A stretch of DNA of 45,093 nucleotides from the NCBI GenBank assembly GCA_028278145.1, contig JANQEV010000086.1, positions 1 through 45,093 on the forward strand, given 5' to 3'. Under the pieces are notes generated by a model. The model was not told the origin of the DNA and did not search any database. It was given only the letters and a program-made list of their open reading frames with translations. The position numbers were made by a program, and so were the translations under genes. This DNA comes from Chromatiales bacterium. Its GTDB lineage: Bacteria > Pseudomonadota > Gammaproteobacteria > Chromatiales > Chromatiaceae. Shown here in pieces: positions 15,711 to 24,321 of this stretch (position 1 is the first letter of the stretch; every line of letters starts with the position of its first letter).

Positions 15711-18188
15711 GTGACAAAAGGTTCATCCTCTAAGGGTGCCAGAGATTTAGATCCCCACCGTGCCCGCGAGTCAAAAAAGTACCAAAATCCCATTCCCAGC
15801 AGAGAGTACATTATGGCCCACCTTGAAGAACAGGGTGTTCCCATGTGGCGCAGTGATATGGCTGAGCAGCTTGGTCTGGAGTCTGAGGAGGACATAGAGG
15901 CCCTGCGCAGGCGCCTGAATGCCATGGAGCGTGATGGCCAGCTGGTGCGCAACCGACGTGGTGCTTTCTGCCTAGTGAACAAGCGAGACCTGATAGCTGG
16001 AAGAATAATTGCCCATCCGGACGGGTTTGGGTTTCTGAAACCGGACCAGGGTGGAGAGGACCTGTTTCTGACCCCCAGGCAGATGCGTAGGCTGTTGCAT
16101 GGTGATCGTGCTGTGGTGCGTCTGGTAGGGGTAGACCATAGAGGCCGCAGGGAAGGGGCCTTGGTGGAGATCCTGGTGCGGGCCAATCACAAGGTGGTAG
16201 GCAGATTGCACATAGAGATGGGACTCGGTTTTGTGCAGCCGGACAACAAGCGTCTGCATCAGGAGATTGTTGTCCCGGAAGCGGAATGGAATGGAGCCAG
16301 CCACGGCCAGATCGTGGTGGCCGAGATAGTAGAGCAGCCTACCAAGCGTACTCAACCGGTTGGGCGCATTATCGAGGTCATGGGTGAGCACATGGCCCCG
16401 GGTATGGAGATAGAACTGGCCATACGTAGTCATGAGTTGCCAGTGGAATGGCCGGATGAGGTGCAGAGAGAAGTGAGCGGGCTGGCAGCAGAGGTGGAGG
16501 AGTCTGCCAAGCTTGGGCGTGAGGATCTACGTCAGCTGCCGCTGGTTACCATTGATGGTGCTGATGCCAGGGATTTTGATGATGCCGTGTTCTGTGAAGA
16601 GCGTAAAAACGGCTGGCGTCTGTTGGTATGTATTGCCGATGTATCCAGTTATGTAGAACCGGATAGCGCCCTGGATATTGAGGCTGAGAACCGTGGTAAC
16701 TCGGTCTATTTCCCGGATCGGGTCATCCCCATGTTGCCCGAGGTGCTGTCCAATGGGCTATGTTCCCTTAACCCTGAAGTGGACCGGCTCTGCATGTGTT
16801 GTGAGATGTTTGTGGATCGTGCCGGGCAGGTGGAGAGCTCACGCTTTTTTCAAGCTGTGATGCGATCCCATGCACGTCTCACCTATGATCAGGTGGCAGC
16901 CATGCTAATTGATGGTGATGCAGATCTGTGCCAGCAGTATTCTCATCTGCTACCGGATCTGCATCAGCTATATGCACTGTATCAGGTACTACATCGTGCT
17001 CGCAGCAGACGTGGCGCCATAGATTTTGATACCACAGAGACCAGAATCATGTTCGATAGTGAACAGAAGGTGGAGCGTATAGTCCCGGTATATCGCAATG
17101 ATGCCCACCGTCTGATTGAAGAGTGCATGTTGCTGGCCAATGTGGCAGCTGCCCGTTACCTTCTGGGTAAAAAGATACCCGCTCTGTATCGTAATCATGA
17201 AGGGCCACCAGATGACAAACTTACCAATCTGCGTGAGTTCTTGGCTGAGCTGGGACTGTTTCTTCCGGGAGGTAAGGAGCCAGAGGCCAGTGACTATGCG
17301 GAACTGCTGGAGTCTATTCAGGACCGACCTGATCGCCACTTGATCCAGACGGTATTGTTGAGATCACTGTCCCAGGCACTGTACAGCTCTGAAAATATCG
17401 GTCACTTCGGGCTCTCCTTTTCTGCCTATACCCACTTCACATCGCCCATTCGCCGCTATCCTGACCTGATCGTACACCGGGCCATAAAGCATCTGATAAA
17501 CGGCGGCAAACCAGAGGAGTTTGAGTATTCACAACCGCGCCTGCAGGGGCTTGGTGAGCACTGCTCCAGCACCGAGCGACGTGCGGATGAAGCTACCAGG
17601 GATGCGGTTGACTGGCTCAAGTGTGAATACATGATGGACAAGGTAGGTGAGGAGTTTGACGGTATAATCACCAGCGTAAACTCCTTTGGTATCTTTGTGG
17701 AACTGGATGAGATCTATGTGGATGGTTTGGTCCACATCACTGCGTTGGATAATGATTATTACCACTTTGACCCGGTAGGCCACAGACTGCACGGCGAGCG
17801 TTCTGGTCATGTATTTCGTCTGGGTGACCAGATTAAGATAAAGGTGGCTGCGGTTAACCTGGATGATCGCAAGATAGATTTTATCCTGGCCGAATCTCTG
17901 GGTGAGGGTGGACAGGGTAGACGTAAAGGATCCAGGAGCAAGACTAGGCAAAGGAGAGCCAAGGCTCTGGATATGGCCATTGATGAGATTATGCAGGATT
18001 CTGTTGAGTCAGCAGAGGACGGCCCAGTATACAAAGGCCCCAAAGCTGATGCCAAGGCAGGAGAGAAATCCAGGAAGGGCTCTGGTAAGGAGAGGTCCAA
18101 GAAATCCAGAAAGACGAAAGACAGCAAGAAAAAGAAAAACAAGAAAAGTAAACGGACCAGAACAAAGAAATCCAAAGCTAAGGAATGA
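15711..18188 (+). CDS. rnr: Ribonuclease R
   Basis: RNase R is a processive 3'-to-5' exoribonuclease that degrades structured RNA and takes part in rRNA quality control. The 825 residues show the RNase II order: an N-terminal winged helix (EYIMAHLEEQGVPMWRSDM), cold-shock domains, the RNB catalytic core with the metal-binding aspartates in IDGADARDFDDAV and the signature HFTSPIRRYPDLIVHR, an S1 domain (GEEFDGIITSVNSFGIFVEL), and a lysine-rich tail of about 90 residues. The basic tail is typical of RNase R rather than RNase II and helps bind duplex RNA. GTG 15711 is preferred (AAGG ten bases before it) because translation from it starts MTKGSS and then the winged helix; upstream residues look non-coding. 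rlmB follows 37 bp downstream, a common pair. Confidence 0.96.
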   Translation: MTKGSSSKGARDLDPHRARESKKYQNPIPSREYIMAHLEEQGVPMWRSDMAEQLGLESEEDIEALRRRLNAMERDGQLVRNRRGAFCLVNKRDLIAGRIIAHPDGFGFLKPDQGGEDLFLTPRQMRRLLHGDRAVVRLVGVDHRGRREGALVEILVRANHKVVGRLHIEMGLGFVQPDNKRLHQEIVVPEAEWNGASHGQIVVAEIVEQPTKRTQPVGRIIEVMGEHMAPGMEIELAIRSHELPVEWPDEVQREVSGLAAEVEESAKLGREDLRQLPLVTIDGADARDFDDAVFCEERKNGWRLLVCIADVSSYVEPDSALDIEAENRGNSVYFPDRVIPMLPEVLSNGLCSLNPEVDRLCMCCEMFVDRAGQVESSRFFQAVMRSHARLTYDQVAAMLIDGDADLCQQYSHLLPDLHQLYALYQVLHRARSRRGAIDFDTTETRIMFDSEQKVERIVPVYRNDAHRLIEECMLLANVAAARYLLGKKIPALYRNHEGPPDDKLTNLREFLAELGLFLPGGKEPEASDYAELLESIQDRPDRHLIQTVLLRSLSQALYSSENIGHFGLSFSAYTHFTSPIRRYPDLIVHRAIKHLINGGKPEEFEYSQPRLQGLGEHCSSTERRADEATRDAVDWLKCEYMMDKVGEEFDGIITSVNSFGIFVELDEIYVDGLVHITALDNDYYHFDPVGHRLHGERSGHVFRLGDQIKIKVAAVNLDDRKIDFILAESLGEGGQGRRKGSRSKTRQRRAKALDMAIDEIMQDSVESAEDGPVYKGPKADAKAGEKSRKGSGKERSKKSRKTKDSKKKKNKKSKRTRTKKSKAKE

Positions 18189-18225
18189 AGGCTGTAATCA
18201 CATATCTAAAATATAAGGCTACAGT

Positions 18226-18984
18226 GTGACTGATCCACAAATAATTGCTGGTATGCATAGTGTGCGTACGGCACTCAAGCATGGTGCTGATGGGGTATCC
18301 CAGGTATGGGTGGAGGCAAAGCGGCGGGATAAGAAAATCCGCGAGATTGTGGCTCTGGCCAAGAGCGCAGGCATGGTCTTGCATCAGGTGGACAGGGATG
18401 AACTGGATAGAATTGCCCCAGGAGTGAACCACCAGGGCGCCCTGGCACAGGTTGCCGTACCAGCAGCACTTGCTGAGCGTGATCTGGAACAGTTGCTGCA
18501 GCAAGCTGAGACAACACCGTTGCTGCTGATCCTGGACGGGGTTCAGGACCCGCATAATCTTGGTGCCTGTCTGCGCAGTGCTGATGCTGCGGGTGTTGTG
18601 GCAGTTATTGCCCCTAAGGACCGTTCCGTAGGCCTTACCCCAACCGTCTGTAAGGTGGCGTCCGGTGCTGCTGAGACTGTGCCCTTTATTCAGGTTACCA
18701 ATCTGGTTCGCACCATACGTTGGCTCCAGAGTGAGGCCAGAGTCTGGGTGGTTGGAACTGCCGGAGAGGCGGAAACTACCCTGTATGATGCTGATCTGGC
18801 TGGTCCACCGGCCTTGGTTATGGGCGCAGAAGAGAAGGGTATGCGTCGTTTGACCCGTGAAGCCTGTGACCTGCTGGTCAAACTGCCGATGTCAGGGAGT
18901 GTGGAGAGCCTGAACGTATCTGTGGCTACCGGGATCTGCCTGTTTGAGGCCAACCGGCAACGTACCGCCACTACCAAGAAATAA
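18226..18984 (+). CDS. rlmB: 23S rRNA (guanosine-2'-O-)-methyltransferase
   Basis: RlmB methylates the ribose of G2251 in the peptidyl-transferase loop of 23S rRNA, using S-adenosylmethionine. The 252 residues contain an N-terminal substrate-binding domain (IIAGMHSVRTALKHG) and a C-terminal SPOUT knot with its three motifs: LDGVQDPHNLGACLRSADAAG, LVMGAEEKGMRRL and MSGSVESLNVSVATGICLFE. The catalytic Asn and Arg of motif 1 and the Ser/Asn of motif 3 are intact. The GTG start gives the usual family N-terminus. It follows rnr by 37 bp and precedes a DUF2288 gene by 17 bp; the three are probably co-transcribed. Confidence 0.96.
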   Translation: MTDPQIIAGMHSVRTALKHGADGVSQVWVEAKRRDKKIREIVALAKSAGMVLHQVDRDELDRIAPGVNHQGALAQVAVPAALAERDLEQLLQQAETTPLLLILDGVQDPHNLGACLRSADAAGVVAVIAPKDRSVGLTPTVCKVASGAAETVPFIQVTNLVRTIRWLQSEARVWVVGTAGEAETTLYDADLAGPPALVMGAEEKGMRRLTREACDLLVKLPMSGSVESLNVSVATGICLFEANRQRTATTKK

Positions 18985-19001
18985 ACACCTGGAGCCACTG
19001 A

Positions 19002-19307
19002 ATGCAGGAACCCATTGAAATACTTAAGGCTCGCCTTAATACAGAGACAGCGAAGATAGGCTGGTCTGAAATCCAGAGATTTTTTGCCAAGGGACAGGTA
19101 TTCATTGTGGCGCCAGAGCTGGATCTGATTAATACCGCCGCCAGTATGATCCAGGATGAGAAAGGGTCTGTGGAAAAGTGGCTTGACCAGAAGCTGATAC
19201 TGCAGGCGACTACCGAGGACGCGAAGAGATGGCACGAGAGCGATCCAGATCTTTGGGCCGTGGTAGTTGCACCTTGGATATTGGTGCAGGAAGCCAAAGA
19301 TAAATAG
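19002..19307 (+). CDS. DUF2288 family protein
   Basis: A 101-residue soluble protein that fills the DUF2288 family over its whole length: LKARLNTETAKIGWSEIQRFFAKG, VFIVAPELDLINTAASMIQD, and the C-terminal WHESDPDLWAVVVAPWILVQE. The family is found in gammaproteobacteria and cyanobacteria and has no assigned activity. It follows rlmB closely and is the last gene before a REP-like pair that separates it from the convergent porin gene. It may simply ride on the rnr-rlmB transcript. Confidence 0.85.
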   Translation: MQEPIEILKARLNTETAKIGWSEIQRFFAKGQVFIVAPELDLINTAASMIQDEKGSVEKWLDQKLILQATTEDAKRWHESDPDLWAVVVAPWILVQEAKDK

Positions 19308-19310
19308 TCC

Positions 19311-19389
19311 GTAGGCCAGAATAAGCGTTAGCGTTTCTGGCAAACGGCCTGCATTTCTTGCCGGGAACGCTGCACTTATCCCGGCCTAC
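19311..19389. repeat. Pair of inverted REP-like palindromes (BIME-like)
   Basis: Unit 1 (19311-19341) begins GTAGGCCAGAATAAGCG and ends TTTCTGGC. Unit 2 (19360-19389) is in inverse orientation, beginning GCCGGGAACGCTGC and ending CCCGGCCTAC. Each can fold on itself and the two can pair with each other across an 18-bp linker. It sits between the convergent ends of the DUF2288 and porin genes, the usual place for REP elements, and may act as a two-way terminator or mRNA stabiliser. Confidence 0.7.
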
Positions 19390-19400
19390 CTATGGTGATT

Positions 19401-20675
19401 CTAAAAGCTGTACTGAACGCCCATAGTCAACAGTATAGCTGTTGTATCTTCAAACTCTGCATTGTTGTAGGCACCGGAAGCACCGGCGTTGCCATCAGAA
19501 GGATCGGTCTTGAGCGTGTCTTTTTTGTCATACAACAGACCAAAGCCAATGTTCAGGTCATCAGAGTATTGGTAGCGGGCTCCTATGGAGAAGATATGGG
19601 CATCGCTGTCAGGTAGCTCAAAGCCAATGGTTCTTTTGGGTGCTGGAGTCTCATCATAGGCATAACCTGCCATCAAGGTCCACATGCTATCTAGTTTATG
19701 GGTTACACCAATTCTGAAAGTATTACTATCAGACCAGTCTTTTGCCACTGGGTTATCGAAGTTGGCCATAGGTCCGAGAAATCCACCAGGGTTGTCATAT
19801 TCGAAGTCTAGTTCTTTATATGCAGACCAATAGGTACGCTCAAATACCAGCTCGACGGTTGTCTTGTCGTAAAAGGTATAGGCAACGGCTAGATTGAGTG
19901 CAGCAGGCACAGGAACCATTACCGCGGCATCACCTCTGTAGACTGGAGTGCCGGCAATCTGGTTAACAAGGTGTGCTTCACCATGGACCGTCAGTTCGAT
20001 TTCTGATCTATATGTAAGCGCCAGTGCCAAATCGTCAGTAGGCTTGAAATGCAGTGCCAGGTTATAGCCATAATCGAAGGAGTCGCCTTCCAAGTCACGT
20101 GCCAGTTCTGCTCCTCCCACAAACGCTTTGCTTTTCACCACTCCGTCACTATAGATGACTCTAGCACCTACCGCACCTGAAAACTGATCGTTGAACTTAT
20201 ATGCAGCAGTTGGGTTTATCTCTACGGTTTTCAAAGTAAATTGCTGGGCAGAGGCCTTACCTGTACCATCCCAACGCTTCGTGAGTCCAGCAGGTACAAT
20301 GACAGATAGCCCAAAACGTGCATTTCCCACTTTGGGGCTTCTGTAGTGGAAGCTTGGGACCAGGAAACGTTCTACGTCTGAGGCATCATCTGCAAAAGCC
20401 CCATTGTCATCTGTGTATTGAATGGCAGACAGATGGATATAGGTAAAATCCACTTCCATTGCGCCACCATCCTCATCAAACACCATGGCTGCCGGGTTGA
20501 AGTAAGCGGCATCTGCTCCGTGGGCATTGGCAATATAGGCAGCAGACAGGGCCGTGGAGTTTATGGAATTCTCAGGAATCTTGTAGCCACCTGCGTGCAG
20601 TTGTGTAGGCATCAAGCTGGCGATGTAGCTAGCAGATAACAGAAAACATATTGACCCGTAGCGCTTGATGTTCAT
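19401..20675 (-). CDS. FadL/OmpP1/TodX family outer-membrane porin
   Basis: A 424-residue outer-membrane beta barrel for hydrophobic compounds such as long-chain fatty acids or hydrocarbons. A signal peptide ends at LHA before GGYKIPENSINSTALSAAYIA, the N-terminal hatch with the family signature AHGADAAYFNPAAM. The rest has alternating amphipathic strands (FGLSVIVPAGLTKRW, LALTYRSEIELTVHG, YTFYDKTTVELVFERTY) and closes with the aromatic C-terminal strand TMGVQYSF recognised by the BAM machinery. AAGG lies before the ATG. It diverges from a LysR gene over 391 bp, so that regulator may control it. Substrate cannot be fixed from sequence. Confidence 0.9.
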   Translation of the reverse strand: MNIKRYGSICFLLSASYIASLMPTQLHAGGYKIPENSINSTALSAAYIANAHGADAAYFNPAAMVFDEDGGAMEVDFTYIHLSAIQYTDDNGAFADDASDVERFLVPSFHYRSPKVGNARFGLSVIVPAGLTKRWDGTGKASAQQFTLKTVEINPTAAYKFNDQFSGAVGARVIYSDGVVKSKAFVGGAELARDLEGDSFDYGYNLALHFKPTDDLALALTYRSEIELTVHGEAHLVNQIAGTPVYRGDAAVMVPVPAALNLAVAYTFYDKTTVELVFERTYWSAYKELDFEYDNPGGFLGPMANFDNPVAKDWSDSNTFRIGVTHKLDSMWTLMAGYAYDETPAPKRTIGFELPDSDAHIFSIGARYQYSDDLNIGFGLLYDKKDTLKTDPSDGNAGASGAYNNAEFEDTTAILLTMGVQYSF

Positions 20676-21066
20676 GCTAAAAAACCTTGTTATTAGTGTG
20701 AGTTATAAGTATTACTTTATACCCTATGTTAATTGGGTATGAATTAACGTCCTAGGATAAGGGATTAAAGAATATAATTCCATAAACCGGCTGGGTGGAA
20801 AATAACAATTTCCTAAAGTTGCAGATTCGGTCAAGAAAAGTCTAGAACACATGCTTTAATAACATGATAAGTGCCTGATCTGTTGGATTATAAGGCTGGT
20901 TGCATATCAATCCAGCCAAGATGATCATGGCGTTTTGGGCAGTAGTGGATGATAGGGATTATTTATGCATGAAAAACCTATAGCATAGGTGTGTATTATA
21001 TGTTATTAATATACTTCATTAGATATTCTTATCTGAAATAAATTCATCCTATGGGTTGGGAGAGCA
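20676..21066. promoter_or_regulatory. 391-bp AT-rich divergent control region between porin and LysR genes
   Basis: No gene is seen. Two inverted repeats stand out: ATACCC-n10-GGGTAT at 20719-20740 near the porin start, and TTAGATA-TTCT-TATCTGAA at 21019-21036 about 30 bp before the LysR start. The second has the T-N11-A form of LysR-type sites and could be the autoregulatory operator. Several AT-rich stretches could be -10 boxes, but no single promoter is clear. Confidence 0.45.
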
Positions 21067-21981
21067 ATGGCAGATCGCAGACTACAAGTATTCCATACCG
21101 TAGCTCGCTTATTGAGCTTTACCAAGGCAGCAGAATCACTGCATATGACTCAACCTGCAGTTACCTTTCAGGTACGGCAGTTAGAAGAGTATTTTGATAC
21201 CAGGTTGTTTGATCGTACACATAACCGTATCAGTCTGACTGATGCTGGTAGCCTGGTATATAGATATGCCGATCGTATATTCGAACTGTATAACGAGATG
21301 GAACATGCAGTGCAGGATATGACCGGTGGTGTTGGTGGTTCACTCACTATTGGTGCCAGTACCACCATTGCCGATTACATGCTGCCGTCACTGCTGGGTG
21401 ACTTCAAGGATAAGTACCCGGAAGTAAACATAAATCTCAAGGTGTCCAATACCGAAGGTATTGTGTCGATGGTTGAAAATAACACCATAGATCTGGGCAT
21501 TGTTGAGGCGCCGGTTGGAAACAAGAATCTGGTAGTTGAGGTATGTCGTCCGGATCAATTGGTGGCCATAGTTCCACCCGGCCATCCGGAGGCGGAAAAG
21601 GAGAGTCTGACCTACTCTGATCTGGTTAAGTACCCGTTTATCTGTCGTGAGGAGGGATCAGGTACCCGCGAGGTGATCGAAGAGTACCTGCGTGAGACCT
21701 CCGATGGAGGTGATGTTCTCAACACCTCCATGGAACTTGGTAGCCCGGAGGCAGTCAAGGGTGCGGTTGAAGCTGGCATGGGTATCTCCATAGTCTCCCG
21801 CGCCACCATCCAGAAAGAGGCCAAGCTTGGTACCTTGGTGGCAATCCATCTGAATCCGGAATTGGAGCGCCCGTTCTCATTTGTGCATCAGAAACAGAAA
21901 TTCCGGGTACGGGTAATGGAAGAGCTGCTCGAGTTTGCCCGCGGTTACATAAAAGAGCATGAGAACGATTATCAGGAATAG
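21067..21981 (+). CDS. LysR-type transcriptional regulator
   Basis: A 304-residue LTTR. The N-terminal winged helix is complete: LQVFHTVARLLSFTKAAESLHMTQPAVTFQVRQLEEYFDTRLFDRTHNRISLT, split here by position (residues 6-59). A linker helix and the periplasmic-binding-like effector domain follow from about 88 (GSLTIGASTTIADYMLPSLL, DLGIVEAPVG, VCRPDQLVAIVPPGHP, ICREEGSGTREVIEEYL). The domain is closest in look to the CysJ/YeiE/CbbR group that senses small anions or metabolites. It is divergent from the FadL-type porin, with an LTTR-like palindrome just before its own start. A 129-aa gene follows 8 bp downstream. Confidence 0.92.
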   Translation: MADRRLQVFHTVARLLSFTKAAESLHMTQPAVTFQVRQLEEYFDTRLFDRTHNRISLTDAGSLVYRYADRIFELYNEMEHAVQDMTGGVGGSLTIGASTTIADYMLPSLLGDFKDKYPEVNINLKVSNTEGIVSMVENNTIDLGIVEAPVGNKNLVVEVCRPDQLVAIVPPGHPEAEKESLTYSDLVKYPFICREEGSGTREVIEEYLRETSDGGDVLNTSMELGSPEAVKGAVEAGMGISIVSRATIQKEAKLGTLVAIHLNPELERPFSFVHQKQKFRVRVMEELLEFARGYIKEHENDYQE

Positions 21982-21989
21982 GTGCTGGC

Positions 21990-22379
21990 GTGTTGCCGCA
22001 GTTACCTAATCTGCCTAAAGAGCAGCAGCGATTGCTCAAGCTGTTCAAAGCACTTGAGCCAACAGACCAGGCTAGCCTGCTTGCCTTTGCTGAATTTCTG
22101 GGGCAGCGGGATGAGGCTGCATCAGATCAGGATGAGCCTCAGCCATTAGCTGAACCTCTGGAGATACCGCGTCCGGAAGAGGAAACCGTGATAGGGGCTA
22201 TCAAGAGGCTCTCATCCAGTTACCCAATGCTGGATAAATCAGAAATATTAAACGAGACATCATCTCTCATGACAGGACATCTGGTCCAAGGACGTTCAGC
22301 TTTAGATGTCATAGATGAACTGGAAGAACTGTTCTCTAAACAATACCGCCAGTATCGCGGTGACAGTGAGGAAGAATAA
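21990..22379 (+). CDS. Hypothetical protein, 129 aa, LysR-linked
   Basis: I do not recognise a family by name. The acidic protein starts with a helical hairpin (PKEQQRLLKLFKALEPTDQASLLAFAEFLGQRD), has a proline/glutamate-rich linker (PQPLAEPLEIPRPEEE), and ends with a second helical part (VIGAIKRLSSSYPMLDKSEILNETSSLMTGHL, DVIDELEELFSKQYRQ). The start is GTG 21990, 8 bp after the LysR stop, so the two are likely co-translated. It could be a small partner of that regulator; no DNA-binding motif is visible. Confidence 0.65.
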   Translation: MLPQLPNLPKEQQRLLKLFKALEPTDQASLLAFAEFLGQRDEAASDQDEPQPLAEPLEIPRPEEETVIGAIKRLSSSYPMLDKSEILNETSSLMTGHLVQGRSALDVIDELEELFSKQYRQYRGDSEEE

Positions 22380-22419
22380 AGCGGTAGCCGCCTGATACGG
22401 GTACCCTGAGCGTATCCTG

Positions 22420-22614
22420 TTATTCCTGTTCTTTGGCCTTGCAGCTGCTAAGTCCGAATGGCAGGTAGGCAGGACACCAGCCGATGGCTGCGGTAAACAC
22501 TGGAACAATCCCTACCAACCCCCACATATTCTGTGTAGCAACGCCCCAGCCAATCAAACCAAAACCTACTACCAAGCGCAGAATACGATCGATACCTCCA
22601 ACATTCTGTTTCAT
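22420..22614 (-). CDS. DUF2892 (YgaP transmembrane-like) membrane protein
   Basis: A 64-residue protein starting MKQNVGGIDRILRLVVGFGLIGWG, the standard DUF2892 opening, with two membrane helices and the conserved AIGWCPAYLPFGLSSC segment holding two cysteines. The domain also occurs fused to rhodanese in YgaP and is common in sulfur-metabolising bacteria. ATG at 22614 is preferred over a GTG four codons upstream because GGAGGGC is placed just before it. It is convergent with the 129-aa gene and transcribed alone. Function unknown. Confidence 0.85.
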   Translation of the reverse strand: MKQNVGGIDRILRLVVGFGLIGWGVATQNMWGLVGIVPVFTAAIGWCPAYLPFGLSSCKAKEQE

Positions 22615-22880
22615 TTTGCCCTCCACTTCAGGGTGTAAAGTTCAAACAATTACTAACATTGTCTCTGTTTATATACATGACAGATCAATGTTGTGGCTGA
22701 TGAGTTGGACACCCATATTTAATAACTGTTTCAATGCCATGTAATAAATCCGGGCAGAATCTAACACAATATGCAAAGTTAACCATTGCAGGTTGTCAAT
22801 CTGCCAGAATTTTTTTTCATCTATGCTGTTATTCAGATACAGTGACTCCATGGAAAGAAACAGAATAATAGGTTGAGCTT

Positions 22881-24179
22881 GTGGTAAACAGAAAGCAGAA
22901 AATTTCCTGGGCCATGTATGACTGGGCCAACTCTGCCTTTGCCACCACTGTAATGGCAGGTTTCTTCCCACTCTTCTTCAAACAGTACTGGGCCAGTGAC
23001 CTGCAGGTTGGTGAGAGCACTTTTCTGTTGGGAAATGCCAATGCCCTGGCTAGTGTTCTGGTGGTTATTCTCGCCCCCGTGCTAGGTGCCATCGCGGATC
23101 GTGGTGGTGCCAAAAAGCGTTTCCTGATGTTCTTTGCCTTAATGGGCGTAGTGATGACTGGTGCCCTGTACATGGTGGCCCAAGGCGAGTGGGGGCTGGC
23201 CTTGGTGGTGTATGTACTGGCGGTTTTGGGGTTTTCTGGAAGTATTGTGTTTTATGACTCACTGCTGGTGGATGTGGCACAATATGATGAGTTAGATCTG
23301 GTATCTGCTATCGGTTTTAGCTTTGGTTATCTTGGTGGCGGAATTCTGTTTGCCTTTGATGTAGTCATGACACTCTATCCCGAGACATTTGGCCTGGAAG
23401 ATGCTGCCCATGCAGTACGTGTATCTTTCCTGTCGGTTGCGGTGTGGTGGGGGGTATTCTCCATTCCGGTGATGTTGTTCGTTAAAGAGAACAAGAGCCA
23501 TGCGCCTGTAGGACTGGCAGGGGCGGTGCGCGGCGGATTTACTCAGTTATGGGATACCTTCCGCCAGATTCGTAAACTGCGGGTCACATTTCTGTTCCTC
23601 ATAGCATACTGGCTCTACATCGATGGAGTGGATACGGTGGTTCGTATGGCAGTGGATTACGGGCTGTCTCTGGGATTTGATTCCAATCATCTGATGGTAG
23701 CCTTGCTGGTAACCCAGTTTGTAGGTTTTCCCGCAGCCCTGGTGTTTGGAAAACTGGGTGAGAAAAGAGGTGCGCGCCAGGGAATCATGATTGCGATATT
23801 TGTCTATCTGCTGGTGATAATCTGGGCCTACCAGATGCAACATGTGTGGGAGTTTTACACCCTGGCGGTAACCATTGGCCTGGTGCAGGGAGGGATTCAG
23901 GCCCTAAGTCGCTCTTTTTATGCCCGGATGATCCCAAGAACCAAATCTGGCGAATTCTTTGGTTTTTACAACATGATGGGTAAATTTGCCGCCGTTTTAG
24001 GCCCTCTTATGATGGGCTGGGTTGCCATAACTACCCAGAGTCCACGCCTCTCCATCCTGTCCGTTGCATTACTGTTCATAGCCGGTGCTGTTCTGCTGGC
24101 ATTGGTTGATGAGGAGAAGGGTCGCAGCCAGGCCATGGCCTTTGAAGCCGAGCAGGATTCTGACGGAAAACTGCCTTAA
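22881..24179 (+). CDS. MFS transporter, UMF1/Atg22-like family
   Basis: A 432-residue inner-membrane transporter with about twelve hydrophobic helices. The N-terminus ISWAMYDWANSAFATTVMAGFFPLFFKQYW is the signature of the UMF1 (BtlA/Atg22-like) family, and later segments LGAIADRGGAKKRFL and GFSFGYLGGG, RMIPRTKSGEFFGFYNMMGKFAAVLGP, agree. Substrates of bacterial members are not established; the fungal relatives export amino acids from vacuoles. The start is a GTG preceded by AGGTTGAG. It stands alone between the DUF2892 gene and the flagellar promoter, and a 142-bp gap separates it from fliL. Confidence 0.9.
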   Translation: MVNRKQKISWAMYDWANSAFATTVMAGFFPLFFKQYWASDLQVGESTFLLGNANALASVLVVILAPVLGAIADRGGAKKRFLMFFALMGVVMTGALYMVAQGEWGLALVVYVLAVLGFSGSIVFYDSLLVDVAQYDELDLVSAIGFSFGYLGGGILFAFDVVMTLYPETFGLEDAAHAVRVSFLSVAVWWGVFSIPVMLFVKENKSHAPVGLAGAVRGGFTQLWDTFRQIRKLRVTFLFLIAYWLYIDGVDTVVRMAVDYGLSLGFDSNHLMVALLVTQFVGFPAALVFGKLGEKRGARQGIMIAIFVYLLVIIWAYQMQHVWEFYTLAVTIGLVQGGIQALSRSFYARMIPRTKSGEFFGFYNMMGKFAAVLGPLMMGWVAITTQSPRLSILSVALLFIAGAVLLALVDEEKGRSQAMAFEAEQDSDGKLP

Positions 24180-24268
24180 ATTCCTATTGTCTGAGTCAAT
24201 TGTCTGACGTTCCTCCAGACACATTCCGTAACCTACGGAAAAATATAAGAAAAAATATTGCCATATGC

Positions 24269-24284
24269 TGGCACGTCAATTGCA
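24269..24284 (+). promoter_or_regulatory. Sigma-54 (RpoN) promoter of the flagellar operon
   Basis: TGGCACG-TCAA-TTGCA matches the RpoN consensus TGGCACG-N4-TTGCW at every fixed base, with GG (24270-24271) and GC (24282-24283) ten bases apart. It lies 38 bp before the fliL start. In polar-flagellum systems such promoters of the export-gate genes are driven by FleQ/FlrC-type activators, which are not in this window. Confidence 0.88.
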
Positions 24285-24321
24285 ACCAAGGAGTTGATAT
24301 CAATCCCTGGAGAAAGAATAA

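Noticed and set aside
22780..22830. Terminator-like GCAG...CTGC with a T-run before the UMF1 transporter
   Set aside because: The stem is only four to five bases and the loop long; the T-run alone is not evidence.
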